A DNA stretch of 64,000 nucleotides from an uncultured Pseudohongiella sp. (GCA_902597095.1 CACJWK010000004.1:62001-126000); one strand, 5' to 3'. Shown: positions 18,851 to 26,662, counted from the stretch's first letter. Program-made: numbers and translations. The notes: generated from the letters alone by a model not told the origin.

Positions 18851-19309
18851 TCACTGTAGACATGCGACTCCTGAACCCTCTATCTGTCGAACTAAATCAT
18901 CTTCAAAATATTGTTTACGTCGCTCCCAAATTTCCCAGATGTTGCAGTTCTCATACCAGCCAATAACTGAAAGGAGCTTCCTTTGCCATACCTCTTCGCT
19001 CATCAAACCCTGTTGGTACTGATAGTAATCATTTTCGATGCGTATATAGGCTAGATTTGCATAGTTCCGTTGTTGGATTGATTCCTCTGAAAGTTGAATA
19101 TTTGAACGGCTTTTTTGGCCATAAAAATCTATACCAGCTTCTACAGCTGCGAGAATACTGGCTGAGCTCATTTGCGCTCGAGCCTGCGCCTGTCCGGCAA
19201 TAGCTATATTTTGGGTTTGTTGCATTTCTAAGCCAACAAACATCAAACCACCTAACACTCCTAGCATTCCGATAAGCTGAATCCATGTATCTAAGCTAAC
19301 TTTTTTCAT
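18851..19309 (-). CDS. Small N-terminally anchored protein, FVGLE family copy 2
   Basis: 152 residues, start at 19309 (MKKVSLDTWIQLIG). A membrane helix, IQLIGMLGVLGGLMFVGLEMQQTQNIA, is followed by a soluble domain with NYANLAYIRIENDYYQYQQGLMSEEVWQRKL and a C-terminal Cys pair region (GVACLQ). It is homologous to copy 1 at 18032 in helix and core motif (ENDYxQYxQGLM), but lies on the opposite strand. A pseudogene of the same family lies directly upstream. Confidence 0.62.
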   Translation of the reverse strand: MKKVSLDTWIQLIGMLGVLGGLMFVGLEMQQTQNIAIAGQAQARAQMSSASILAAVEAGIDFYGQKSRSNIQLSEESIQQRNYANLAYIRIENDYYQYQQGLMSEEVWQRKLLSVIGWYENCNIWEIWERRKQYFEDDLVRQIEGSGVACLQ

Positions 19310-19329
19310 AAGCCTCGAGTTCTCCTAAC

Positions 19330-19803
19330 CTACAATGGCATCTCAGCTATTATTCCATTTAAATAATTTCTAAAATTTGGAGCAAATGAGTCTTCCCTAC
19401 GCCTCCACACTGCTTCGGTCGAAGCGATAGCTATTTGCCTTCTCCATACAATTGTTTTTGGTTCAAACTCATCTGAATCATAAAGTCCTACCTGATACTG
19501 GTAGAACTCATTCTCCCACATCCGTAGCTGCGAGATTATCCTTAATCTATACTAAAAATCCTCCGCTGTGCCTTCGGCATATGCGTTTGCATCCAGCCTG
19601 AAATCGGCTGCAGCTTGGGCAAAGTCTTTATGGTCAACAACTCTTTCGTAGAATGACAATTGATGGTCAACAATCGAATTCCTTATTTGAGATTGCATCA
19701 TATTTGTACTTTACTGCATTTCTAGACCAAGAAATACTGTAGACGCAATGACACCAACATTTACTATAAGTGAAACAACTCCATGGATCGCTGATATTTA
19801 CAT
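19330..19803 (-). pseudogene. FVGLE family pseudogene
   Basis: Reading leftward from 19803 gives a stop at codon 2, a recognisable ASTVFLGLEMQ membrane segment, another stop, the MMQSQIRNSIVDHQLSFYERVVD segment, a further stop, then MWENEFYQYQVGLYD to the end. The order matches the intact gene downstream, so this is a copy broken by at least three stops. Confidence 0.6.
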
Positions 19804-19812
19804 GAATTTTCC

Positions 19813-19998
19813 TTATTCGTTTGTAGAAAGCACCAGTCTTTCAAGTTCTCGTTTTTGAGCGACTGTCAAACTGGATACATAAGACAATTCATCAATGATA
19901 ATGTCCGCTTTGGTGTCTATCTGCTCTATGCTTCTTGCGTTTAGCAGGACTAGAGTGAATGTCAATACTGCTAGCATCGTATTCATTTTTTTTATCAC
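19813..19998 (-). CDS. Small exported or membrane-anchored peptide (61 aa)
   Basis: GTG start at 19998 with GGAGG eight bases upstream. A hydrophobic segment, MLAVLTFTLVLLNA, is followed by a charged helical tail (EQIDTKADIIIDELSYVSSLTVAQKRELERLVL). It lies between the decayed HTH remnant and the FVGLE pseudogene on the same strand. No family recognised. Confidence 0.45.
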   Translation of the reverse strand: MIKKMNTMLAVLTFTLVLLNARSIEQIDTKADIIIDELSYVSSLTVAQKRELERLVLSTNE

Positions 19999-20029
19999 TT
20001 AATCGTCCTCCACCATCTTAGAAATTCAT

Positions 20030-20140
20030 TCAAGTTATTTCGCTCTGATCTCGACATTGCTGTGCTTGCTGCTCGCTCAGGCTTTTCTGTGGAATGCTAT
20101 TAACGCCTTTAACCAACTCCATCGCTAAATCTTCTCTCAT
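20030..20140 (-). pseudogene. Remnant of HTH backbone gene
   Basis: Translates as a start followed by MELVKGVN and PQKSLSEQQAQQC, then a stop. It matches the N-terminus of the intact gene at 22840-23076 (MELFKDVGGRPQKSLSEQQVQEV). Truncated after about 30 residues. Confidence 0.6.
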
Positions 20141-20359
20141 CAAACAGAAAGACCGCCACCATCTTCCGCGCATGACTGGCTAAAGATATGTCTTCGGATT
20201 TGTCTGGTAAAACCCGCATGTAGAAGAAATCGCGCCAGTTGTTCCAGCCTTCTTCATAGGCCAGGACTTCAAGTGCTTGCCAGTATTCACGCTCCAAAGC
20301 TAAAAACTACGACCGCTGTCTAAGTCAATGTGACGCTGTTCTAGGTATCGGCTGAGCAC
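20109..20359 (-). pseudogene. Ribbon-helix-helix gene, frameshifted copy
   Basis: A GTG at 20359 begins LSRYLEQRHIDLDSGRS; one base is missing relative to the copy at 25555-25833 (AGTTTTTAGC versus AGTTGTTTAGC). The original frame then ends, and MEREYWQALEVLAYEEGWNNWRDFFYMRVLPDKS continues in another frame. It is otherwise a close homologue of the intact RHH-like genes at 23063 and 25555. Confidence 0.65.
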
Positions 20360-20450
20360 CGTTGCATCTCCCTCTCTTTAGATTTTACAATTCGATATCG
20401 TGACAGCAACTCTCGAAGATGTGTATTTCTTAGAAACTAACTTCCGGCCA

Positions 20451-22835
20451 ATGGCGCAATTTAGCAAACAAATAACTCTCCTTTTGCGTTCGAGTTTTCT
20501 TATAAATCTTTTGTGCATTTCAGGATATACGTTAGCTGATCCGGTTTGGGAGTTAGCCGACGAAGCAGAGTATGCTGAGATACTGTACTCAATAGAGGCG
20601 CCGAATAATACTTTTGCAGCTTTGCCAATACAGATTTATTCGGCATACCTTGATTCGCTCGAACAAAATGAGCAAATTGAAACCTTGCTAAGCTCTGTTC
20701 GCTCTATTGGCTTCCAGATTACGGACACCCTTAACTTTCCGAACGGTGATATAGGTTGGCATGCGACAGACAGCTCGAACGCCGTGCTTCAAGCGATTTC
20801 CATGACCGCAGGTTCGGTATATTTCACAGCCTCAATAATTTCTGGAGATGAATCTTTCAGAGTAATAGCGAGAAAACATCCAGAGCAACCCCTCTATATC
20901 GGCTGGATTTACAGCGAAATTTGGCAATCACCTCCCCCGATTAATGACGTGCACGACAACGGCGAATTAGGCAGTTTTCCGACAGATCGATCCCGTTTTC
21001 CACTTGAAGAAGCTGTAGTTACTGTAACAATATCCGCTGACTTATTAGATGGCTACTACACTCAAATTGACAAAGACTTAGCCTGGCTAATCGAAATAAA
21101 TAATCCTCTGGGAGCCGAAACGAATCCGTTAATCATTGATATTCTCGGACCCTACGCAGATGAGACTTTGAACGTGGAGTCATATTTCGTGAGCCATTCG
21201 GATTTGATCGACTTACCGGATAATTGTCAGGAACGCATATTCCTAGACACAAACCCATGGAAAAGGCTGGGTTCGACTCGCTGCAATATAGATTCAATCG
21301 CCGCGTATTCAAAGGCGACCCTATCGATTAAAAGTCGACTAAAACCTGAAGTTGAATATGACGATCTTCCTTATGGCGGACTTTCGTACCCTAATCTTCA
21401 GATTTATGATTCGGTAACGAACGAATTTATTGATTACTCCTATTCTGGATATTTTACAGGACCAATTCCGGTTCTTGATGTCTTAACGGACTCCGACAAT
21501 GATGGAATAGGCGATTTCAATGAAAACCTCCTGGGATCGAATCCTGCTGATAACAAATCTGGTGTCCACAGGGATGTGGGTATTGATGTAGCGGTTCTTT
21601 ACACTAAGAATTTTGAAGAAGATATCTATATTGATCCTGATACAAAAATTAACAATATATTCACCACAGTGAATGAGATATTTGCTGAGAGTAAAACTGG
21701 AATACAGTTCAATGTTGTTCATTATGAAGAGCTAGACTACGAGAACAATTGTATCGAGGATCGTTGCACCCCAGAGCAAAGGTGGAATGATACACAGACA
21801 GTAATATCTGAATATGGTGTAAAAGGGGAAAAGCAATGGAGGTTCAGCGAGAAAATAAGATCGCTGAAAGGCGCAGACTACATCGTAATCATTGATGGTG
21901 ATGGAGGAGATGACCCAACAGCTGGCCAGGCGGTATCTGGAACAAACAACAGAGGATATTTTGGCTTTCAGAAAGATAAGAGGACCGCATTCATACATTA
22001 TTCAAATTGGGGATTTGGCATAGATGAAGAAACCATGGCCCATGAACTTGGCCATTTGTTAGGGATGAGCCACTCTAGGCAACAGGCCATAGAAATTCTG
22101 GGAGAAGATGCAGGGATTAGTGGCACATTCCCGTGGGCCACTGGCCATGCTCTGTTCGATAAATTTGGAACGATAATGACCTATCCGTCAAAATTTGGAA
22201 GGGCAGTGGGCATAAGAAGGTTTTCAGATGCTTCTCGTTCTGATTGTGAATACACCGACCCGATTACTTCAGAAAAGATCTATAATGTTCACTGCGGAGT
22301 AGACCGGTCAGACGTTGAAAACGGAGCTGATGCGGTTGGAGCAATGAAGATAATACGCTACCAACATGAGAGCTTCTCACCAAGTCGTCCTGTGCTGCCT
22401 ACAGCATCATCAGATGGCGAATACTACTCGGCTAAGTTCCTCGCTGGAGCAATACAAGATATAGAATTGGGCTTCAAAACTACGTTTAAACCAACGGAAT
22501 TGATCACGGCTGAGGGGACAATCAACATAGCGCGTGAGCACGTCGGAAAAGTAGGAGTAACTCATGTTGTTATAGATGCTGGCCCCCTCGGTGTTTTCCA
22601 GCTAAATGCGGATGGCCAATTCGTCAGTTTAGACTTAGCTTCACTCAATCTTATCGGTTCCATCGAGCCTAGACCTCTCAAAGGAATCGAAAATCTGAGG
22701 GTATTTGACGAGCTTATCATGGAACCGTTAGGCGTAATGTCAGCAGACTTGAAAATTTACTTCGCTTACTCGGTCCTCGAGAGCCAATTGCTTATTTATT
22801 CAGGCTCTCCATTGTCGATTAAAATCGCCGAATAA
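20451..22835 (+). CDS. Secreted zinc metalloprotease, metzincin (reprolysin-like)
   Basis: 794 residues from the ATG at 20451, which gives a signal peptide ending near SGYTLADP; the open frame begins 51 bases earlier at a GTG. The zinc site is HELGHLLGMSH (His531, Glu532, His535, His541), the full metzincin HExxHxxGxxH, and a downstream TIMTYPSKF supplies a Met-turn-like segment. Residues 347-358 (DSDNDGIGDFNE) form a calcium-binding thrombospondin-3-like loop. The N-terminal ~340 residues are beta-rich and unassigned. The gene sits between a broken and an intact RHH-HTH module, as island cargo. Confidence 0.82.
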   Translation: MAQFSKQITLLLRSSFLINLLCISGYTLADPVWELADEAEYAEILYSIEAPNNTFAALPIQIYSAYLDSLEQNEQIETLLSSVRSIGFQITDTLNFPNGDIGWHATDSSNAVLQAISMTAGSVYFTASIISGDESFRVIARKHPEQPLYIGWIYSEIWQSPPPINDVHDNGELGSFPTDRSRFPLEEAVVTVTISADLLDGYYTQIDKDLAWLIEINNPLGAETNPLIIDILGPYADETLNVESYFVSHSDLIDLPDNCQERIFLDTNPWKRLGSTRCNIDSIAAYSKATLSIKSRLKPEVEYDDLPYGGLSYPNLQIYDSVTNEFIDYSYSGYFTGPIPVLDVLTDSDNDGIGDFNENLLGSNPADNKSGVHRDVGIDVAVLYTKNFEEDIYIDPDTKINNIFTTVNEIFAESKTGIQFNVVHYEELDYENNCIEDRCTPEQRWNDTQTVISEYGVKGEKQWRFSEKIRSLKGADYIVIIDGDGGDDPTAGQAVSGTNNRGYFGFQKDKRTAFIHYSNWGFGIDEETMAHELGHLLGMSHSRQQAIEILGEDAGISGTFPWATGHALFDKFGTIMTYPSKFGRAVGIRRFSDASRSDCEYTDPITSEKIYNVHCGVDRSDVENGADAVGAMKIIRYQHESFSPSRPVLPTASSDGEYYSAKFLAGAIQDIELGFKTTFKPTELITAEGTINIAREHVGKVGVTHVVIDAGPLGVFQLNADGQFVSLDLASLNLIGSIEPRPLKGIENLRVFDELIMEPLGVMSADLKIYFAYSVLESQLLIYSGSPLSIKIAE

Positions 22836-22839
22836 AATC

Positions 22840-23076
22840 TCAGAGTTTTAATCGTTCGATAACCTCGCCCTCCAATGTTTCGGCTCTACCCCGCCTGTAT
22901 GCATCAAAAACCTCCGGCTGACGCTTACAGATTTCATTGAGCGTGTTCTCGCACATACTAAAATAGGCTGCTAGTTGCTGCTTTGAGAGTACGCCGGCCA
23001 GCGCTCTGACCTCCTGTACTTGCTGCTCGCTCAGGCTCTTCTGTGGTCGACCGCCAACGTCTTTAAACAACTCCAT
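22840..23076 (-). CDS. Phage/satellite-type HTH protein, possibly small-terminase-like
   Basis: 78 residues from the ATG at 23076, with AAGG seven bases upstream. The helix-turn-helix core is LSEQQVQEVRALAGVLSKQQLAAYFSMCENTLNEICKRQPEVFDAYRRGRAE, the pattern of DNA-recognition domains seen in many phage proteins, including small terminase subunits. The gene is too short to be a complete terminase subunit. It overlaps the RHH gene upstream by 14 bases. It is convergent with the metalloprotease gene, with four bases between the stops. Confidence 0.5.
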   Translation of the reverse strand: MELFKDVGGRPQKSLSEQQVQEVRALAGVLSKQQLAAYFSMCENTLNEICKRQPEVFDAYRRGRAETLEGEVIERLKL

Positions 23077-23314
23077 CGCTAGACCTTCTCTCATCAAACA
23101 GAAAGACAGTCACCATCTTCCGCACATGACTGGCCAAAGATATGTCTGTGGGCTTGTTTGGTAGCACCCACGTATAGAAGAAATCACGCCACTTATGCCA
23201 ACCGTGTTCGTAAGCTAATGTTTCTAACCCTTTCCAATACTCACGCTCAAGTGGAATAGAACTTCTGCCTGAAGCTAAAGTGATATGACGTTGTTCGAGA
23301 TAATCTTTAAGCAT
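23063..23314 (-). CDS. Ribbon-helix-helix-like protein, copy 2
   Basis: 83 residues: LKDYLEQRHITLASGRSSIPLEREYWKGLETLAYEHGWHKWRDFFYTWVLP and then SLASHVRKMVTVFL. The S-I-P-L-E-R-E-Y-W-K strand/helix resembles the RHH_4-type DNA-binding domain (TSxxLExxFWxAL), which suggests a small repressor. It is translationally coupled to the HTH gene downstream. Homologues or fragments occur at 20109, 25555 and 26567. Confidence 0.55.
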   Translation of the reverse strand: MLKDYLEQRHITLASGRSSIPLEREYWKGLETLAYEHGWHKWRDFFYTWVLPNKPTDISLASHVRKMVTVFLFDERRSSDGVV

Positions 23315-23356
23315 TATTTACATGGGTCATCTAAAGACAGCAAATGTTCCCTGAAA

Positions 23357-23428
23357 TAAGTGCATGAATTATCAGCTTTTATGGGTCCTTGTTGAACAGA
23401 TGTTTGGTGGAGGCGGGGGGACTTGAAA
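23357..23428. repeat. Middle att copy (second ssrA 3'-end duplication)
   Basis: About 72 bases match 32950-33021 with about five differences. The last 25 bases (23404-23428), TTTGGTGGAGGCGGGGGG then ACTTGAA, are identical to the ssrA 3' end. The match ends exactly where the tmRNA TPsiC-arm sequence would continue, which is what site-specific integration into the ssrA 3' end leaves behind. Confidence 0.85.
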
Positions 23429-23481
23429 TCGCTTAATAAAGCATTGATAAATATTGATAAATTTCTATTTAAAAGCTGCTG

Positions 23482-23506
23482 GTGTTACCTTCAGTGTTAC
23501 TAAACC
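23482..23506. repeat. Candidate integrase arm-type sites, distal end
   Basis: Two GTGTTAC motifs, 12 bases apart, lie about 55-75 bases inside the middle att. Similar motifs occur at the homologous place in the outer island (about 15215-15233) and near the integrase at 32848-32899. Spaced short repeats on both sides of the core are what tyrosine integrases use as arm sites. Confidence 0.4.
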
Positions 23507-23684
23507 TTTCCAAAACCCCATCGTTACCCTAGTCAGATTTGAGATCAAGATAGATGAGGATGGTGGCCCCTGTTAAAAGGGGGCGGGAGGCCGATTCGCC
23601 TACTTGAATAGTTATAGTATCTTCCCAGACTTGCTTAAGCCAATTTTGAAAAAAAAGTGAATTTGATGGCGGAACCAACACGAT

Positions 23685-23900
23685 ATGACTAACGACACTA
23701 AATCAGACAAAGATATGCACAAATCTGGCTGGATGGTGCCGCCACGACCGAATGTGCCTAGAGAGATTGAAGAAGCGAGACAAATAGCAAAAGACACCTA
23801 TCGCAAAGCGAGAGCCAGCAAAGAAGAACTAGAGCGGCAAATGAGTGTGCTGCTACCGACTAAATCACCCGACACAGAGGAGAAGCCCGATGACAAATAA
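23685..23900 (+). CDS. Small ORF with KDMHKSGWMVPP motif, copy 2
   Basis: 71 residues. The N-terminus, KSDKDMHKSGWMVPPRP, matches the start of the ORF at 18510 in the outer island. The C-terminal part is a charged helix (REIEEARQIAKDTYRKARASKEELERQM). No membrane segment or known family. Its stop lies 11 bases inside the next gene, so the three small genes that follow each other here probably form an operon. Confidence 0.5.
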   Translation: MTNDTKSDKDMHKSGWMVPPRPNVPREIEEARQIAKDTYRKARASKEELERQMSVLLPTKSPDTEEKPDDK

Positions 23901-24156
23901 ATTCAGATATTTACCTCTAGCGGTAATTCTATCTGCTACACCAGTACTAGCGCAGGAAGACGACGAGCAGGAAATTCGCATTGAACTTGAGAGCGGCGGC
24001 AGTCCTGCTGTGTCTACCCAAGGAAATGCGTGGATCAACTCAGTCGTTGCTACACCCGACGGCTCTGTCTGGTATAGAAACGACGAATTTATAGTCTATT
24101 GCTCTGTTGATGAAGAAGGCGAGCCTAATTGTAAACAAATTGAATTGGAGTACTAA
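23890..24156 (+). CDS. Small secreted protein (88 aa)
   Basis: From the ATG at 23890, overlapping the upstream gene by 11 bases, with GAGGAGAAGC upstream. A signal peptide (YLPLAVILSATPVLAQ) is followed by an acidic segment EDDEQEIRIELESGG and a beta-rich tail with two Cys (FIVYCSVDEEGEPNCK), probably a disulphide. Followed after two bases by another small exported gene. Family unknown. Confidence 0.55.
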   Translation: MTNKFRYLPLAVILSATPVLAQEDDEQEIRIELESGGSPAVSTQGNAWINSVVATPDGSVWYRNDEFIVYCSVDEEGEPNCKQIELEY

Positions 24157-24158
24157 CA

Positions 24159-24356
24159 ATGAACGATAAGTCATTGAAAATATTGCTTGGAATTATTGCA
24201 GTTAATCTAACACTTCAAACTATCAATCAGATTGGGCTGTTCCCGACTGCTTATGCTCAGAGCGGAGTGCAGCGGATAGCGATTTGCGAAGAAAATGGTT
24301 ATACCTGCGCAGATATTGGCCCAGCTGGCTTCGGTCTTCGAGTAACGACGGACTAA
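24159..24356 (+). CDS. Small exported or anchored protein (65 aa)
   Basis: LKILLGIIAVNLTLQTINQIGLFPTAYAQ forms a signal or anchor segment; the short mature part holds two Cys (IAICEENGYTCADIG). I have seen similar small proteins with the LFPxAYAQ segment in marine genomes, without a function. It is third in a run of three closely packed small genes (23685-24356). Confidence 0.55.
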   Translation: MNDKSLKILLGIIAVNLTLQTINQIGLFPTAYAQSGVQRIAICEENGYTCADIGPAGFGLRVTTD

Positions 24357-24453
24357 TCACACAGCTGCTTCAAGGCTTCCAGATACATCTGATTCAGGTC
24401 TGTCTCTGATTTGGTTACAGATTATCTAAGAAAAGACTTATAGGAAATTACCT

Positions 24454-25224
24454 ATGCTCGGAGTTGCTAAAAAAAGCTCGTTGACATCATCCGGCAATTC
24501 TCTGGGTGTGTTCTCAATGTATGTCTTGGCTGAATTTATACTGGTAGTTGTAGGTATTTTGGTGGCAGTTTCAATCAACAACTGGAATGAAAGTAGGAAA
24601 GACGAGTTACAGGAACAAGAGTATCTTATAGATTTGCTCGCAGAATATGGCAGCAACTTAGAACGGCTCAACAACCTGGTTGATTTAACTGAGAGCCAAC
24701 AGTCTAACGCTCTACAAATAGCGAATTTGTATGCGGAAGCCTATCAACGGGAAGAACTGATAGAAGATGACTTCAATCTTTCTCTAGCCCGCGTACTATT
24801 TCAAGAAGTCCAGTTTAGACCTCAAACAGGCGTTATTGCTGACATTATAAACTCAGGAAAGCTGGAGATATTTACCACAGAGATCAGGTCAAAAATTGCT
24901 TCTTGGGATGGCGAACTAATTAGGATTAGGTTCCAAGAGCAAGAGCATGCAAGGTATAGAATACGACTGATGGAGCTTCTAGAAGACAATGGGAATATTT
25001 TCTCCTTTGTTAGCAGCACTGTATCGAATTTGGAAATTAATCAAAGCCAATTTCAGACCAGCAACACTGAGCTGCTAGAGAACGAGCAGTTTGAGAATCT
25101 ACTCGTTGGTTTCTATCTTACTTCACGGTTCATGACTGCAAGCTATTTGAGGCCATTGATTGGAGAGATGGAAAATACTATAGAACTAATTGACGCTAGA
25201 ATTGATGCTCTCACCAATGCTTAA
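24454..25224 (+). CDS. DUF6090 family membrane-anchored protein
   Basis: 256 residues with AGGA nine bases before the ATG. The N-terminal segment VLAEFILVVVGILVAVSINNWNESRKDELQEQEYL is diagnostic of DUF6090: one helix, then the INNWNE motif and a long helical domain. The family is frequent and often multicopy in marine Bacteroidetes and gammaproteobacteria, but uncharacterised. The stop is convergent with the small hydrophobic peptide gene on the minus strand, with a few bases of overlap. Confidence 0.75.
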   Translation: MLGVAKKSSLTSSGNSLGVFSMYVLAEFILVVVGILVAVSINNWNESRKDELQEQEYLIDLLAEYGSNLERLNNLVDLTESQQSNALQIANLYAEAYQREELIEDDFNLSLARVLFQEVQFRPQTGVIADIINSGKLEIFTTEIRSKIASWDGELIRIRFQEQEHARYRIRLMELLEDNGNIFSFVSSTVSNLEINQSQFQTSNTELLENEQFENLLVGFYLTSRFMTASYLRPLIGEMENTIELIDARIDALTNA

Positions 25225-25304
25225 ACAAACTGAGTAAACGGCAGGAAGGAAATAACCAGAATGCAGAGCATGAAGATAAGCAGAGCAGCCAAAAGGTTCT
25301 TCAT
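25221..25304 (-). CDS. Candidate 27-residue hydrophobic peptide, copy 2
   Basis: Starts MKNLLAALLIFMLCIL and ends FLPFTQFV, with the same length and start codon as copy 1 at 18597-18680. Of the differing codons most are synonymous or swap similar hydrophobic residues, while the plus-strand reading of the same DNA is not conserved as a frame here. It overlaps the DUF6090 stop codon. No clear ribosome site. The 250 bases between it and the RHH gene at 25555 hold nothing I can name. Confidence 0.45.
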   Translation of the reverse strand: MKNLLAALLIFMLCILVISFLPFTQFV

Positions 25305-25554
25305 ATTTGCTGTTTACTGCGAATGTAAATTATCTCAGGTATTCCAAGCAGGCTGAAAACTAGAAAAAATAGGAATTTTCTTCTCTCGTTCTGCTTTGCA
25401 GCTATCCAACATGCATGATAGGTCCAATAAATCTCCCATGCTGTCGCCAATAATATCGCAAATATTAACATCGCTACGCAGACGGATATCTACATTTGTT
25501 TTTAACTAGAAATAACCGCCAATAAAACCATATTTCTATCCACAAATCAGCACA

Positions 25555-25833
25555 CTAGCCTGCATGGTCGGGATAAACCGTACCCTCGCTAGACCTCCTC
25601 TCACCAAATTCATCTAACAGAAAGACAGTCACCATCTTTCGCACATGACTGGCCAAAGATATGTCTGTGGGCTTGTCTGGTAGCACCCGCATGTAGAAGA
25701 AATCACGCCAGCTATTCCAGCCGTCTTCATAGGCCAGGACTTCAAGTGCTTGCCAGTATTCACGCTCCAAAGCTAAACAACTGCGGCCGCTGTCTAGGTC
25801 AAGGTGGCGCTGTTCTAGGTATCGTCTGAGCAT
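25555..25833 (-). CDS. Ribbon-helix-helix-like protein, copy 3
   Basis: 92 residues: MLRRYLEQRHLDLDSGRSCLALEREYWQALEVLAYEDGWNSWRDFFYMRVLPDKPTDISLASHVRKMVTVFLLDE. The GRSCLALEREYWQALEVLA part resembles RHH_4-type DNA-binding domains, with a variable C-terminal tail. Its ATG is embedded in the end of a DUF5681-like remnant, which implies that DUF5681 and RHH were once consecutive operon genes. The first 96 bases of the coding end are repeated exactly at 26567-26662. Confidence 0.58.
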   Translation of the reverse strand: MLRRYLEQRHLDLDSGRSCLALEREYWQALEVLAYEDGWNSWRDFFYMRVLPDKPTDISLASHVRKMVTVFLLDEFGERRSSEGTVYPDHAG

Positions 25834-25835
25834 TG
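25740..25835. repeat. 96-bp perfect direct repeat, unit 1
   Basis: Identical over 96 bases to 26567-26662. It covers the N-terminal coding end of the RHH gene (minus strand). The thioesterase gene lies between the two units. A diverged relative is at about 20269-20363. Confidence 0.9.
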
Positions 25836-25935
25836 CTCAATTACCTCCCCTTCAATAGCCTCTTTTTCAGGCCGTGTAGTATAAATAACTATATTTATCT
25901 TCTCACGGCTGTCCACTACTTTCTCAAACGCACGT
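25836..25935 (-). pseudogene. C-terminal remnant of DUF5681-like gene
   Basis: Reading leftward it encodes DSREKI followed by a decayed segment and EKEAIEGEVIE, matching the end of the intact gene at 29140-29433 (DSREKINIMINTIRPDKEAIEGEVIE). The original stop is changed to GAG-CAA, and the frame runs into the RHH start region. The upstream part is missing, replaced by the thioesterase segment. Confidence 0.6.
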
Positions 25936-26062
25936 CCCTGTGTTTTTTATAAAGCAATCAATCAAGCGTAAGAGGGAGGTATGGGGACAAACTAGTTTTA
26001 AGTTATATTATGCTTTTCTCAATATCAGAATTGAATTTGAAATCGGATGCAAGGAAGTACAA

Positions 26063-26503
26063 ATGGAAGGAATGCCTAAGAACCCCAATTTTAAAGAAGC
26101 AATTGAAGACTTGGTACTTAAAATGCCGATTGCGAACTTCATTGGGATGAGATTCACCAAAATTGAACTTGGCTTCGTGGAGATTGTGATTCCATACAGG
26201 GAGGAACTCTCCTTCACTAAAGGTGTTTTTCAGGCAGGTCCTGTAGGCATGCTAATGGACATAGCAGCTTGCTGCGCAGTTGGAACCAAACTACCTTCTG
26301 GCTGGGCATTTTCAACCATCGACTTCACGACAAAAATAGTAGCCCCAGCAATGGGAGAATCATTTATCGCCCGTGGGCACGCTGTGTCATCTGGTAAATC
26401 TATTTCGGTCGGGTCGGCTGAAGTATTTGGAATAAGTAACGGAATTGAAAAATTATGTGCAGCTGGTTTGGTGACTACTCGAAACTTTGAAATACGCAAC
26501 TGA
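26063..26503 (+). CDS. PaaI-type hotdog-fold thioesterase
   Basis: 146 residues from the ATG at 26063, with AAGGA seven bases upstream; the longer frame to 25940 has no support. Hotdog features: NFIGMRFTKIELGFVEIVIPYREELSFTKGVFQAGPVGMLMDIAACCAVGTKLPSGWAFSTIDFTTKIVAPAMGESFIARGHAV. This fits acyl-CoA thioesterases of the PaaI/YbgC group; His is absent from the usual HGG position (here FQAG), so activity is uncertain. The gene is cargo between two 96-bp direct repeats. Confidence 0.75.
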   Translation: MEGMPKNPNFKEAIEDLVLKMPIANFIGMRFTKIELGFVEIVIPYREELSFTKGVFQAGPVGMLMDIAACCAVGTKLPSGWAFSTIDFTTKIVAPAMGESFIARGHAVSSGKSISVGSAEVFGISNGIEKLCAAGLVTTRNFEIRN

Positions 26504-26566
26504 GCTAGAACACATAATAAAAAAGCAAACACATTGTATTCCTTTCGGACCATATTTAGGTTAGGT

Positions 26567-26662
26567 CTTCAAGTGCTTGCCAGTATTCACGCTCCAAAGC
26601 TAAACAACTGCGGCCGCTGTCTAGGTCAAGGTGGCGCTGTTCTAGGTATCGTCTGAGCATTG
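26567..26662. repeat. 96-bp perfect direct repeat, unit 2
   Basis: An exact copy of 25740-25835. It contains only the N-terminal coding end of the RHH gene on the minus strand; after it the sequence is unrelated, so this is a truncated RHH remnant. Confidence 0.9.

Larger units (their letters stand above)
15145..23403. mobile_element. Outer genomic island of a tandem pair in ssrA (integrase lost)
   Basis: Bounded by the degenerate att at 15138-15161 and the middle att at 23357-23428. Its left end is homologous to the left end of the inner island, and its right end carries the same ~45 bases that precede the ssrA end in the inner island. No integrase gene remains, so it would need one in trans. 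Cargo: a PD40 protein, small membrane proteins, a zinc metalloprotease, and intact plus broken RHH/HTH backbone genes. Confidence 0.65.

Noticed and set aside
15145-23403. A second integrase or a full prophage in the outer island
   Set aside because: No recombinase, capsid, tail, portal or large terminase frame was found; only regulatory-type small genes and cargo are present.
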